From Psychromarinibacter halotolerans (lineage in GTDB: Bacteria > Pseudomonadota > Alphaproteobacteria > Rhodobacterales > Rhodobacteraceae), in contig NZ_JARGYD010000003.1 of assembly GCF_029168315.1 (NCBI RefSeq), positions 186,001 through 250,000 of the forward strand: DNA of 64,000 nt. Direction: 5' to 3'. Below, one piece after another: positions 34,343 through 43,156 of this stretch. The notes below the pieces were generated by a model. The model had not been told where the DNA came from. It did no database searches and worked only from the letters and a program-made list of their open reading frames with translations. The first letter of the stretch is position 1; every line of letters starts with the position of its first letter. Made by a program: the position numbers and the translations under genes.

Positions 34343-35053
34343 ATGACGTCCACGCCCGATCCTTTTGCCGACCTTGCCGCCCGCTGGGAGGACCAGCGAC
34401 CGCAGTCCAAGGTGGACACGATCATCGGGCTTCTGCGGGATGCCATCGTCAGCGGTGAGCTTCCCCCGAACATGGCGCTGCGGCAGGATCCGCTGGCCCA
34501 GCGGTTCGGCATTTCCAAGATCCCATTGCGCGAGGCGCTGGCCCGACTGGAGGGCGAAGGCTTTGTCGTTACCCATCCGGGGCGCGGCGCCTTCGTCACC
34601 GACCTGCGGGCCGAGCGGATCCGCGAGATCTTTCAGCTTCGCGTCGTGCTGGAAACCGACCTGATCGCCGCCGCCGTGCCGGTCATGACCCCCGCCGCAC
34701 TGGACGAGGCCGCGCGGCTGATCGACCTGTTCGACACCGCCCCCACGGCTGAACTGGGGCAGATCAACTGGATGATCCATTCCACGCTGTATTCGCCGTC
34801 GGAACGCGAGCTGTCGCTGCAGATGCTGCAGGGCCTGCACACCCATGCGCAGCGGTACGTCCAGCTGCACATGGGCGCCGTCGACCGCGAACGCGACACC
34901 AATGCCGAACACCGCGCTATCCTGGCCGCGTGCCGCGCGGGTGACACCGAGGGCGCGGTCGCGACCCTGCGCGACCATCTCGAAGGCATCGGGCAGGCGA
35001 TTTGCATCCATGTCGAGCGCGTTATCGCGCAACGCGCCAAAAGCCGGTCCTAG
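34343..35053 (+). CDS. GntR-family regulator, FCD subfamily
   Basis: 236 residues: winged helix at about 25-90 (LRQDPLAQRFGISKIPLREALARLEGEG, then HPGRGAFVTDL) and an FCD effector domain (LRVVLETDLIAAAVP, NWMIHSTLYSPS, NAEHRAILAACRAGD with His ligands). The start ATG follows the ATPase stop directly. It probably represses its own operon through the CGTATAC dyad at 30680 until the imported compound or a product binds. Confidence 0.9.
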   Translation: MTSTPDPFADLAARWEDQRPQSKVDTIIGLLRDAIVSGELPPNMALRQDPLAQRFGISKIPLREALARLEGEGFVVTHPGRGAFVTDLRAERIREIFQLRVVLETDLIAAAVPVMTPAALDEAARLIDLFDTAPTAELGQINWMIHSTLYSPSERELSLQMLQGLHTHAQRYVQLHMGAVDRERDTNAEHRAILAACRAGDTEGAVATLRDHLEGIGQAICIHVERVIAQRAKSRS

Positions 35054-35069
35054 ACCGCAGGAGACGATC

Positions 35070-35924
35070 ATGCCCCTCGAACCCTTGGACCCCGCCGCGA
35101 TGGAAATGGCGTACAACAACCAGCTCGCCGTGCCGGACCACTATCGTTATTCGCAGGCGTGGCTCGACAACGCGACCTTCGTGCGCAAGCACATGGCCGC
35201 GGCGGTGGATCTTGCCTATGGCCCCGGCCCGCGCGAACGGCTGGACATCTTTCCCAGCCCCGTGCCGAACGCGCCGGTGCTTGTGTTCATCCACGGCGGC
35301 TGGTTCCAGTTCCTCGACAAATCGTCGCTCAGCTTCGTCGCCGCGCCCTACGTGCAGGCCGGGATAACCGTGGTGGCGATTTCCTACCCGCTGACGCCCG
35401 ACGCGCGGATGCCGGAAATCGTGCGGGCTGCCCGCCGTGCGCTGCTGTGGGTCCATGCGAACATCGCCGATCACGGCGGCGACCCGGCGCGGATCTCTGT
35501 CGCCGGGCATTCCGCCGGCGGGCACCTGGCGCTGAGCCTCGGGTTCCGTGACTGGACCGCCGACGCCGGTCAGCCGGATCTTGTGAAGGGCTGCTTCCCG
35601 ATCAGCGGGCTGTACGACCTACGGCCCGTGATGGGCACGATCTACAACGCCAAGATCGGGCTGGACGCTGAAACTGCTCTGGAATGGTCACCGCTGGAGA
35701 GGTTCGAGCGCGCGCCGTCGCATCTTCTGGCCATCGTCGGCGGTGACGAGATTTCCGGTTTCCAGTGGCAGCACCGCGCGCTGATGGACTTCTGTGCTGA
35801 ACAGGAGATCAACGCTGCCGAGCATTCCGCACCTGGCCGGAACCACTATTCCGTTGTGGACGAGTTCGCCACCGCGAAGGGCGCGCTGTTCGGCAAGGTC
35901 GCCGGGGCGATCCAGTTTCTTTGA
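35070..35924 (+). CDS. Alpha/beta hydrolase, kynurenine-formamidase/esterase-like
   Basis: 284 residues with the oxyanion motif FIHGGWFQFLD near residue 72, the nucleophile elbow VAGHSAGGHLALS near 150, an Asp in LAIVGGDEISGF and a His in APGRNHYSVVDE. The combination HGGxW plus GHSAGG is typical of formamidases that cleave N-formyl or N-acyl amides. GCAGGAG precedes the ATG. As last gene of the ABC/RutB operon it could hydrolyse the amide or ester released after the RutB-like step. Confidence 0.85.
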   Translation: MPLEPLDPAAMEMAYNNQLAVPDHYRYSQAWLDNATFVRKHMAAAVDLAYGPGPRERLDIFPSPVPNAPVLVFIHGGWFQFLDKSSLSFVAAPYVQAGITVVAISYPLTPDARMPEIVRAARRALLWVHANIADHGGDPARISVAGHSAGGHLALSLGFRDWTADAGQPDLVKGCFPISGLYDLRPVMGTIYNAKIGLDAETALEWSPLERFERAPSHLLAIVGGDEISGFQWQHRALMDFCAEQEINAAEHSAPGRNHYSVVDEFATAKGALFGKVAGAIQFL

Positions 35925-36017
35925 TAACATAATCATGGTTGCTGGACGGAAGTTGCCGGCCTGAACCCTGAAGCCGAGATCGGCCAGCACCACCTGCCCC
36001 GGCAGCCAGCGCCCGCC
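35925..36017. other. Junction between the ABC operon and an IS fragment
   Basis: Short non-coding stretch fused directly to the truncated transposase remnant; no terminator was recognised. Confidence 0.35.
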
Positions 36018-36149
36018 CTCCTCGCCGCGCAGACCGGCCAAGACAATCCTGATCTTCTCTTCGGCCGAATAATGTTCGCGCGTCTTTCGCTTGATGCCCC
36101 TGACCAGCTTGTCAGCGGCATACTTCGATGTTTCGGGTTTCTTGTTCAT
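36018..36149 (-). pseudogene. Truncated IS3-family OrfA transposase fragment
   Basis: About 44 residues remain, starting MNKKPETSKYAADKLV and including KRKTREHYSAEEKIRIVLAG, the N-terminal helix-turn-helix start of IS3-type OrfA proteins. Homology stops abruptly after LRGEE. No OrfB or inverted repeats were found, so this is a scar of an old insertion. Confidence 0.65.
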
Positions 36150-36284
36150 CTTCGCTCCATAGTGGCTTCGACGAACAAGAACCCCTCCGTTGCTCAAACC
36201 CCTAAATCTGTCCGGTAGGCGCTGATGTCAGACACCATACGCCCAAGAGACGCCCCTGCGCAGCACACTGCCGGCAAGCTTTCG

Positions 36285-36548
36285 TTAGCTTTCAGCAATC
36301 CGCTGACGGGCCCGAAGGATGTGATTGCGGAACGCGTGGCGCGCCGTATTGGCGTCACGCTCTCGCAATTTGCGGTTCGGGCACGTCGACACCATGATCG
36401 CGTCAAACTGCACGTTAGCCGCGAAACATTCTTCGGACGCGTCATTCTCGATCGGCTCGCGCATGTCGCGCAGCACAAGTTCAAGCGAATGCAGGATGTC
36501 TTCCGTCTCTGCGCCGCGTTGAACGCGCCTTCGACTGTTCGCCCCCAT
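36285..36548 (-). pseudogene. C-terminal remnant of an FCD-type GntR regulator
   Basis: The frame ends with ETEDILHSLELVLRDMREP, then CFAANVQFDAIMVSTCPNRKL, matching the last helices of FCD domains (F-x-AN-x-xFH-x-x-L...NRRL), although the His metal position reads Asp. About 87 residues are open from an internal ATG with no DNA-binding domain. It probably once regulated the AbrB permease 20 nt away and was cut by the rearrangement that left the IS3 scar. Confidence 0.5.
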
Positions 36549-36568
36549 ATTGCGGCCTCGGGAAGTGC

Positions 36569-37591
36569 TCAGCGGACTAGCTTGCGGCAGGCACGGTATA
36601 GTGGCGCACTCATCAGTACGATGATCAGAATGCGCACCAGATGAAATGCCGTTACCATCGGCGCCAAAAGATGCAGGGCGGTGGCGGTGATGCTCATCTC
36701 GGCCACCCCGCCTGGCGACGTCGCAAGAGCGAGGGTCTGGAAGTCCAGCCCTGTCGCCACGGCTACGCCCCACGAAAGCACCACGTTGAAAAGGATCAGG
36801 AAGACCGTGCCGCCGACGGTCGCGGGCAGGAATTTGCGCATCTGCAACAGGATCTTGGGTTCGACGCGGCTGCCAAGCGCGACACCGATCATGACCTGTG
36901 CGACATTCACGAACTCGCTCGGGACGCTCGAAATACGGACCGGGCCAAGGATGGCAAAGCCACCCATGGCAAGCCCCGCAAGGAAATACGCATTCATGAC
37001 CTTCAATCGATCCAGCAGCCAGCCCAGCAGAACGGCACCCACCAGCATTCCGAAAAGCCCGAGCCACGAAAGCGGCATCGTCTGAGGCAAGGGCGTCCGG
37101 GCACCTGCGTCGCCAGACAGCAAGACCAGCAAAACCGGCAACGTTAGCACCACCAGAATGATCCGCATCGACTGCGCCACGGCGACCAGCGCTGTATCAC
37201 CGCCGTACCGTTCGGCCATGATCGACATTTCGGCTACCCCACCCGGCATCGAGGCGAAGTAGGCGGTATCGAACCCGACCCCCGACCGAGCGACAATCGA
37301 CGCCGAAAGAATACCTGCTGCGATCGAGGCGGCGGCGCAGACGAAGATAATCCCCACGTAGGACGCCAAACCTTCCACCACCTCTGGCGTGAACGTGGTC
37401 CCGATGGCGACGGCAGCGACCAATTGACCGATCTTGCGCAGTTGCGGAGGCGTTTTCACCCGGACTCCCGACAGCGAAAGAATGGCCGTGCCGACCAGCG
37501 GGCTGACCAGCCATGGCAAGGGTAGCCCCAGCACGTTTGCGCCGGCGCCCAGAACGCCGCCGAAGCACAGGATGAGAATTAGTCTGATCAT
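36569..37591 (-). CDS. AbrB-family membrane protein (PF05145)
   Basis: 340 residues, about ten hydrophobic segments arranged as two related halves, each with the family signature: ASMPGGVAEMSIMAERYG near residue 115 and ATSPGGVAEMSITATALH near 290. The family is annotated as putative ammonia-monooxygenase regulator/AbrB duplication and behaves as a transporter-like protein. Location beside GMC oxidoreductase and aldehyde dehydrogenase genes suggests an organic-acid or alcohol substrate. The gap 37592-37867 upstream holds no gene. Confidence 0.88.
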   Translation of the reverse strand: MIRLILILCFGGVLGAGANVLGLPLPWLVSPLVGTAILSLSGVRVKTPPQLRKIGQLVAAVAIGTTFTPEVVEGLASYVGIIFVCAAASIAAGILSASIVARSGVGFDTAYFASMPGGVAEMSIMAERYGGDTALVAVAQSMRIILVVLTLPVLLVLLSGDAGARTPLPQTMPLSWLGLFGMLVGAVLLGWLLDRLKVMNAYFLAGLAMGGFAILGPVRISSVPSEFVNVAQVMIGVALGSRVEPKILLQMRKFLPATVGGTVFLILFNVVLSWGVAVATGLDFQTLALATSPGGVAEMSITATALHLLAPMVTAFHLVRILIIVLMSAPLYRACRKLVR

Positions 37592-37867
37592 TCTAGGTCC
37601 GCCGGGATGGTTCGTGGGTGTCGCCGCTTGGAGGAGTAAGCCGCCCTTAGCGCCAGCGCGTTTGGAGGTCTCAAAAGCACGCCGGGCAACGGATCGGCTA
37701 TCGCAGTTACGAGATTGCGACCAACGTCGCTCTGTTCAGTCACGCGCTTTCGCCAATCTTCTGGCCGACCAACGCGCGTTGTTCGGCGTCCTGTCGCTTT
37801 CGATTCAGCTGGTTTGCGCCCCGCACCCCGGCGCGTCGGACAGCCTCAGGCGTGGCGGTTTCGGACC

Positions 37868-39496
37868 TCATGCCACCTCGTTCCGCATCGACGCCGATGC
37901 CGCGATGACCAAGTCCGAGGCGAATTCGGCGATCATCGTGACGGCCGCATTGATGTTGCCACCGACAAGGTCGGGGAAAACCGAGGCATCCACGACGCGC
38001 AGCCCCTCTGTGCCGCGAACCCGGAACGCCGGATCGACGACAGCCGTATCGTCTGTGGCCGCGCCCGCCTTGCATGTGCCGACCGGGTGGTGTGCAGTCG
38101 CCGCGTTCCGGCGGACGTAGTCTTCTGTCACCTCGTGCCCCGGCCCCGGCGCGGTTTCGGCTTGCAGATACTGTTCCATCGATGGCTGCCGCGAGATCTC
38201 GCGCATCAGGTTCGCGCCACGGATGACATCGCGCATGTCCGCGTCCCGCGACAGCAGGTTCTGATGGATAGCGACCGGGGTCGACGGGTCGTTCGACTTA
38301 AGCTTGATATGCCCACGGCTTTCGGGGCGCAGAAGGACGGCCCGCGCCGAAAATCCGTCGGCATAGGGTTTCCGCAGCAGTCCGGCGCGCATATACGGCT
38401 TGGCCGCCGAGGCCCGGAAAAGAAGCTGCACCTCGGGAACGCCGTCCCCTCCATCCAGCGGCAAGAACCCGGTGACGCCGGTGGGAAGTTCCGTTGCGGG
38501 GCCGGTTCCTGTCAGGTACGCCTGCGCCATCGCCCGCGAAATGCGGTCGGCGCGCATCAGGTGGTGGAAAGGCCCCGGCTCTTTCCGCGTAAACTCGATC
38601 CCGACCGAAACGTGGTCCGACAGATTCTGCCCCACGCCCGGAAGATCCACGACCGGCCGGACACCGGCCTCGGCCAGATGCGCCGGGTCGCCAATGCCCG
38701 AGAGCATAAGAAGTTGGGGCGAGTTGATGACACCGCCCGAGAGGATAACCTCGCGGTCTGCCAAAGCCACATGCTCGCTGTCGCCCTGCCGATAGGCGAT
38801 GCCGGTGGCGCGCGTTCCCTGCATGACGATCCGGCTGGCAAGGCACCCGGTGGCGACGGTCAGGTTCTTCCGGCCAAGGACCGGGTAAAGATATGCCCGC
38901 GCGTTGCTGTGGCGCCGGCCCCGATAGATGAACTGTTGCATCCGGGTCAGGCCGCTTTGGCTGGCGCCGTTGTAGTCTTCGACCCACGGGAAGCCCATCG
39001 CCTGCCCCGCTTCGCCCCACGCATCGGTCAACGGATCGTGGAAACGGGTACGGCGTGTGCGCAGTGGCCCCGAGCCGCCGCGAAAGGCGGTCTCGCCCCC
39101 TTCCCACGTCTCGCTTCGTTTGAAGTAGGGAAGCACTTTCTCATAGGCCAGATCCGGCAAACCAAGACCGGCCCATCGGTCATAGTCGGCTCGGTTTCCT
39201 CGGACATAGGCCATGACATTGATGGAGGAAGACCCGCCGATCGTCTTGCCCCGCGCAAATTCCAGCGATCGTCCGCCAAGTCCCGGATCGGGTTCGCCGA
39301 AATACATCCAGTCGTGCATCCGTCGCTTGTGCATCATGCCCCAGCCAAGCGGAATATGGATCAGCGGATCTCGGTCCCAGCCGCCGGCCTCGATCAGCAA
39401 AACCCGGCAATCGGGGTCCGCAGTCAACCTGTTGGCAAGGACGCACCCCGCCGATCCTGCGCCGACGATGACATAGTCGAAGGCAGTTTCGGTCAT
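37868..39496 (-). CDS. GMC-family FAD-dependent alcohol/choline dehydrogenase
   Basis: 542 residues with the ADP-binding loop YVIVGAGSAGCVLANRL, GMC signature GGSSSINVMAYVRGN near residue 85, a second signature GVINSPQLLMLSGIGD near 255 and the active-site His pair region NAATAHHPVGTCKAG near 460. It oxidises a primary alcohol to an aldehyde. The second of two close ATGs was chosen because GGGAGA leaves proper spacing for it. It is divergent from an aldehyde dehydrogenase, the obvious next step. Confidence 0.93.
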   Translation of the reverse strand: MTETAFDYVIVGAGSAGCVLANRLTADPDCRVLLIEAGGWDRDPLIHIPLGWGMMHKRRMHDWMYFGEPDPGLGGRSLEFARGKTIGGSSSINVMAYVRGNRADYDRWAGLGLPDLAYEKVLPYFKRSETWEGGETAFRGGSGPLRTRRTRFHDPLTDAWGEAGQAMGFPWVEDYNGASQSGLTRMQQFIYRGRRHSNARAYLYPVLGRKNLTVATGCLASRIVMQGTRATGIAYRQGDSEHVALADREVILSGGVINSPQLLMLSGIGDPAHLAEAGVRPVVDLPGVGQNLSDHVSVGIEFTRKEPGPFHHLMRADRISRAMAQAYLTGTGPATELPTGVTGFLPLDGGDGVPEVQLLFRASAAKPYMRAGLLRKPYADGFSARAVLLRPESRGHIKLKSNDPSTPVAIHQNLLSRDADMRDVIRGANLMREISRQPSMEQYLQAETAPGPGHEVTEDYVRRNAATAHHPVGTCKAGAATDDTAVVDPAFRVRGTEGLRVVDASVFPDLVGGNINAAVTMIAEFASDLVIAASASMRNEVA

Positions 39497-39675
39497 TGGC
39501 ATTCTCCCTGCGTGTCGGTCCGGTGACGTTGTCCGGTCCCCTAGGCGCTAGCATGCCGCGCTGCGGCGAACCAAAGGCCATGCGGTGGCGGGGCAAACAT
39601 ATCAGTTATGCCTCGACGGGCGGCGCGAAGCGCGGATGCATGGTCGCAACCCAGCTTGAACAAGGACCGCGGCAG

Positions 39676-41136
39676 ATGACGACTTTCTCCTTCTCGATGC
39701 AGACGGCTCAGATGCTGATTGACGGTGAACTGGTCGAGGCCGCAAGCGGCGCCCGCTACGACAGCCTCGATCCCTGTACGGACAAGCCGCTGGGTAGCGT
39801 GCCGCGCGCCAGCGCCGACGACATGAACCGCGCGATCGAGGCTGCGGAACGCGCACAACCTGCATGGGCCGCTCTGTCCGTGCGAGAACGCGGAACGTTT
39901 CTTCGCAAGCTCGCCGCCGCGCTGATGGAACATGCCCAGCCTCTGCTGGAAGTCGAAGTTCAGGACACCGGCAACGTGATCAGCGAGATGGGCACCGATA
40001 TCCGCCGATCGGCCGAGGCGCTGGAATACTACGCGGGGCTCGGGCTGGAGCTGAAGGGCCACACGATTCCGGCGACTCCCGGCAATATCCACATGACCAT
40101 CCGCGAGCCCTATGGCGTCGTCGGAAAGCTGGTCCCATTCAACCACCCGCTGATGTTCGCCGCGGCCAAGATCGCGGCGCCCTTGATCGCCGGCAACACC
40201 GTCGTCCTGAAACCGTCAGACCAAAGCCCGCTGTCGGCCTGTTATCTTGGTGCGATGTGCAAGGATGTGTTTCCCGCGGGCGTGGTCAATATCGTCACCG
40301 GCCTTGGCGCCGAAGCGGGTGACGCGTTGGTCGCCCATCCCCGCGTAAAGCGGCTGGGCTTCATCGGCTCGGCCACCACCGGGCGGATGATCCAGCGCCG
40401 CGCGGCAGAGGTCGCGGTCAAGAACATCTCGCTGGAACTGGGCGGCAAGAACCCAATGATCGTCTTCCCGGACGCAGACCTGAAGAAAGCCGCCCGTGCG
40501 GCGGTGGCGGGGATGAATTTTGCGTGGCAGGGCCAATCCTGCGGCTCGACCAGCCGCCTGTTCCTTCATGACGACATCCACGACGAGGTGCTGACCGACA
40601 TCGTCTCGATCGTGCAAGGCATGAAAATCGGCAAGCCGATGGACGCGGACGCTCAGGTCGGGCCGATCAACAACCGCCCGCAGTACGACAAGACACAGTC
40701 CTATGTCGCGAAGGCTTTGGAAGAAGGCGCTCGGCTGGAATGCGGCGGCAAGCGGCCCGACGGGTTCGATCCGGACGGCTACTGGTATGAACCAACGATC
40801 TTCTCGGGGATGACGCCCGACATGACGCTGGCGCGCGAAGAGGTCTTCGGCCCGATCCTGTCGGTCTTCCGCTGGACCGACCTTGAAGAGACGATCGTGC
40901 ACATGAACGCGCTCGACTACGGGCTGACCGGCGCGGTCTGGACCAGCGACCTGACCACCGGCCTGACCGTCGCGCGGCGTATCGAAAGTGGCGTGATCTG
41001 GGTGAACGGCGTCGGCGCCCACTATCCGGGTGTCCCCTTCGGCGGGAAGAAGAACTCGGGCGTGGGCAGCGAGGAAACCTACGAGGATATGTTGAGCTAT
41101 ACTGAGGAAAAGGCGATCAACATCATCCTTTCCTGA
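39676..41136 (+). CDS. NAD(P)-dependent aldehyde dehydrogenase
   Basis: 486 residues of the ALDH superfamily: cofactor loop IGSATTGRMI, general base Glu in LELGGKNPMIVF near residue 255, and nucleophilic Cys in WQGQSCGSTSR near 288; EEVFGPILSVF follows. It probably oxidises the aldehyde from the divergent GMC enzyme to the acid. The ATG chosen follows AAGGACCGC; the frame extends 180 nt further upstream without family similarity. The 179-nt divergent gap should carry both promoters. Confidence 0.93.
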   Translation: MTTFSFSMQTAQMLIDGELVEAASGARYDSLDPCTDKPLGSVPRASADDMNRAIEAAERAQPAWAALSVRERGTFLRKLAAALMEHAQPLLEVEVQDTGNVISEMGTDIRRSAEALEYYAGLGLELKGHTIPATPGNIHMTIREPYGVVGKLVPFNHPLMFAAAKIAAPLIAGNTVVLKPSDQSPLSACYLGAMCKDVFPAGVVNIVTGLGAEAGDALVAHPRVKRLGFIGSATTGRMIQRRAAEVAVKNISLELGGKNPMIVFPDADLKKAARAAVAGMNFAWQGQSCGSTSRLFLHDDIHDEVLTDIVSIVQGMKIGKPMDADAQVGPINNRPQYDKTQSYVAKALEEGARLECGGKRPDGFDPDGYWYEPTIFSGMTPDMTLAREEVFGPILSVFRWTDLEETIVHMNALDYGLTGAVWTSDLTTGLTVARRIESGVIWVNGVGAHYPGVPFGGKKNSGVGSEETYEDMLSYTEEKAINIILS

Positions 41137-41140
41137 CGGA

Positions 41141-41914
41141 TCAGGCAAGGCCCCGCGTGGCCCCGCCATCCGCCGTCAGAGATGTGCCAGTGACCATCGA
41201 CATCAGGTCCGAGCACATCACCGTCGCCAGCTTGGCGATTTCCTCGGGTTCCGAAATCCGTCCCGCCGGAAGGTCGGCCAGCATCCGGGCTTCGATCACC
41301 TCACGCGTCTCGCCCGAACGGCTGGCCATGCCGTCCAACATCTTGTCCCAGCGCGCCGTCCGCGTCGGCCCTGGGTTTAGGGCGTTCACCGAGACCCCCG
41401 TGCCTGCCAGTTCCTGCGCCAATGCCGTCACTGCGGCAAGGCAGGCCGCGTTGGCCGCCGATCCCGGAGCCATACGCGCACCCGGCTGGTGCCCGTTGTT
41501 GCCAACGATCGCAACGATCCGCCCGTCCTTTGCCTGCGCCATTGCCGGTGCGACACGTCGCATCAGGCGCACCATCCCAAAGAACTTCAGGTCCATCGCG
41601 TCTTGCCAGACCTTGTCCTCAAGGTCCCAGAACAGACCGCCCTGCGCCGCGCCCACGCTGATGACCAACGCCGAAGGCGCGCCCAGCCGTTGCACTGCAG
41701 TGTCGATTGCCGCATCGACCGACGCGCTGTCGGTCAGGTCTGCCGCCTGCCAGTCGCAGCCGATCTCGTCGCCAAGCGCGGCGAGCGCCTTAGCGCTGCG
41801 CGCCATCGCAAAGACGCGGGCGCCTTCGGCGGTAAGCTCACGGGCTGTGGCAGCGCCGATCCCCTGCGTAGCCCCGGCAACGATGACCGTGCGACCTTTC
41901 AAACCAAGTTCCAT
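41141..41914 (-). CDS. SDR-fold protein lacking the usual catalytic Tyr-Lys pair
   Basis: 257 residues with a good nucleotide loop AGATQGIGAATARE near residue 15 and C-terminal VTGTSLTADGGATRGLA. Where classical SDRs have S...YxxxK, it reads IVGNNGHQPGARMAPGSAANAACL, with no Tyr or Lys at the expected positions. It may bind a cofactor and act with another mechanism, as some SDR subfamilies with this pattern seem to. It ends 4 nt from the convergent aldehyde dehydrogenase stop. Confidence 0.83.
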   Translation of the reverse strand: MELGLKGRTVIVAGATQGIGAATARELTAEGARVFAMARSAKALAALGDEIGCDWQAADLTDSASVDAAIDTAVQRLGAPSALVISVGAAQGGLFWDLEDKVWQDAMDLKFFGMVRLMRRVAPAMAQAKDGRIVAIVGNNGHQPGARMAPGSAANAACLAAVTALAQELAGTGVSVNALNPGPTRTARWDKMLDGMASRSGETREVIEARMLADLPAGRISEPEEIAKLATVMCSDLMSMVTGTSLTADGGATRGLA

Positions 41915-42090
41915 TCAAGCTGCTCCTGTGGCGGCGGTTCTTGTCAATTCGACCAAGCGACAGCGTCATCCGCCGACTTTCCGCATAAAAAACGCGCGCT
42001 TGTCTCGTGGCCACATTATCGGAAGCTGGGCGCGTTGCAGTTCCCGTCGGGTGCCTAACAGATATACCCAACCGGAATACGGAGTCGGGT

Positions 42091-43038
42091 ATGGAGCTTC
42101 GGACGCTCAAGTCTTTCGTTCAGGTCGCCGAGTCGCGAAGCTTCTCTCGCGCGTCCCTTGTGTTGCAGATTGCGCAGCCTGCCCTGTCGCGGCAAATCAA
42201 GAAGCTGGAAGACGAACTGGGCGTCGAGCTTCTGTATCGCAATGGCCGTGGGGCGATCCTGACACCTGCAGGTGAAGTCCTTCTGGAAAACGGCAGGCAG
42301 CTGATCGCCGATCTGGAAGCCACCAAGAACGAGGTCCAGACCGCCGGCGGCAAGTTCTTTGGATCCGCGTCGATCGCAATGCCGGAAAGCGTCGGCCGCG
42401 TACTTGGCGTCTCGCTGGTGGAACGCGTGCAAAGGCAATACCCCGGCCTGCGCCTGCGCATCACCGAAAGCTTCAGCGGGCATGTTGTCGATTGGCTAAG
42501 CAGCGGACGCTGCGACGTGGGCGTCATCTACGAACAGACCAGCACCGCCTCGATCATCGCGGAGCCAACTGTGGAAGAAGACCTGATGCTTCTTTGTGCA
42601 TCCGAGCTTCTGCCCGCCGCCGCTGTGGATGGGACGATTCCATTCGCCGCGCTGGACGGGCTGCCTCTCGCTCTCCCCGGTCCGGCGCACAGCCTGCGCA
42701 CAGAGCTTGCGGATGCGGCCAGCGACGCGGGCATAAAGCTGGACGTCCGGTTCGAGATCGAGTCCCTGCACACCATGGTCGCGACCGCGCGACAGGGGCT
42801 CGCGTATACCGTTCTTCCCCTTTGCGGTGCGCTGGAAGTCATTGATTCTGGAGACTTAATCGCGCTTCGCATCGTTGCCCCGCAACTCAGCCGCGTGCTT
42901 CATGTCGCGACGGCATCGCAGCGGCAGTCGGCCGCCGCATCGCGCCACGTTGCCCAGATCCTGCGCGACCTGATGCACGAGAAATCGGCGTCCGGCGTCT
43001 GGCGCAAGTACGACGCTGCATTGCAGAAAACCGCATAG
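42091..43038 (+). CDS. LysR-family transcriptional regulator
   Basis: 315 residues with a winged helix at 1-60 (TLKSFVQVAESRSFSRASLVLQIAQPALSRQIKKLE is the classic start, here cited in part by its SFSRASL and QPALSRQI pieces) and a LysR substrate domain. The sub-type resembles Nac/CbL-like regulators. GGAG stands before the ATG. It precedes the TRAP operon at 43157 on the same strand and is the natural regulator of that pathway. Confidence 0.9.
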   Translation: MELRTLKSFVQVAESRSFSRASLVLQIAQPALSRQIKKLEDELGVELLYRNGRGAILTPAGEVLLENGRQLIADLEATKNEVQTAGGKFFGSASIAMPESVGRVLGVSLVERVQRQYPGLRLRITESFSGHVVDWLSSGRCDVGVIYEQTSTASIIAEPTVEEDLMLLCASELLPAAAVDGTIPFAALDGLPLALPGPAHSLRTELADAASDAGIKLDVRFEIESLHTMVATARQGLAYTVLPLCGALEVIDSGDLIALRIVAPQLSRVLHVATASQRQSAAASRHVAQILRDLMHEKSASGVWRKYDAALQKTA

Positions 43039-43156
43039 CAGTTATGCCGCGCCACATCGGTCCTGACGCTGGACAGGACCGCGAACCGCATGCCTGAATT
43101 GGACTTGTCACACAGACGACAAGGTCCGCCTCTCCACGCTCAAGGAGCACAATCAA

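Noticed and set aside
36225..36644. Plus-strand open frame over the GntR remnant
   Set aside because: No family features; the minus-strand frame shows FCD-domain similarity instead.
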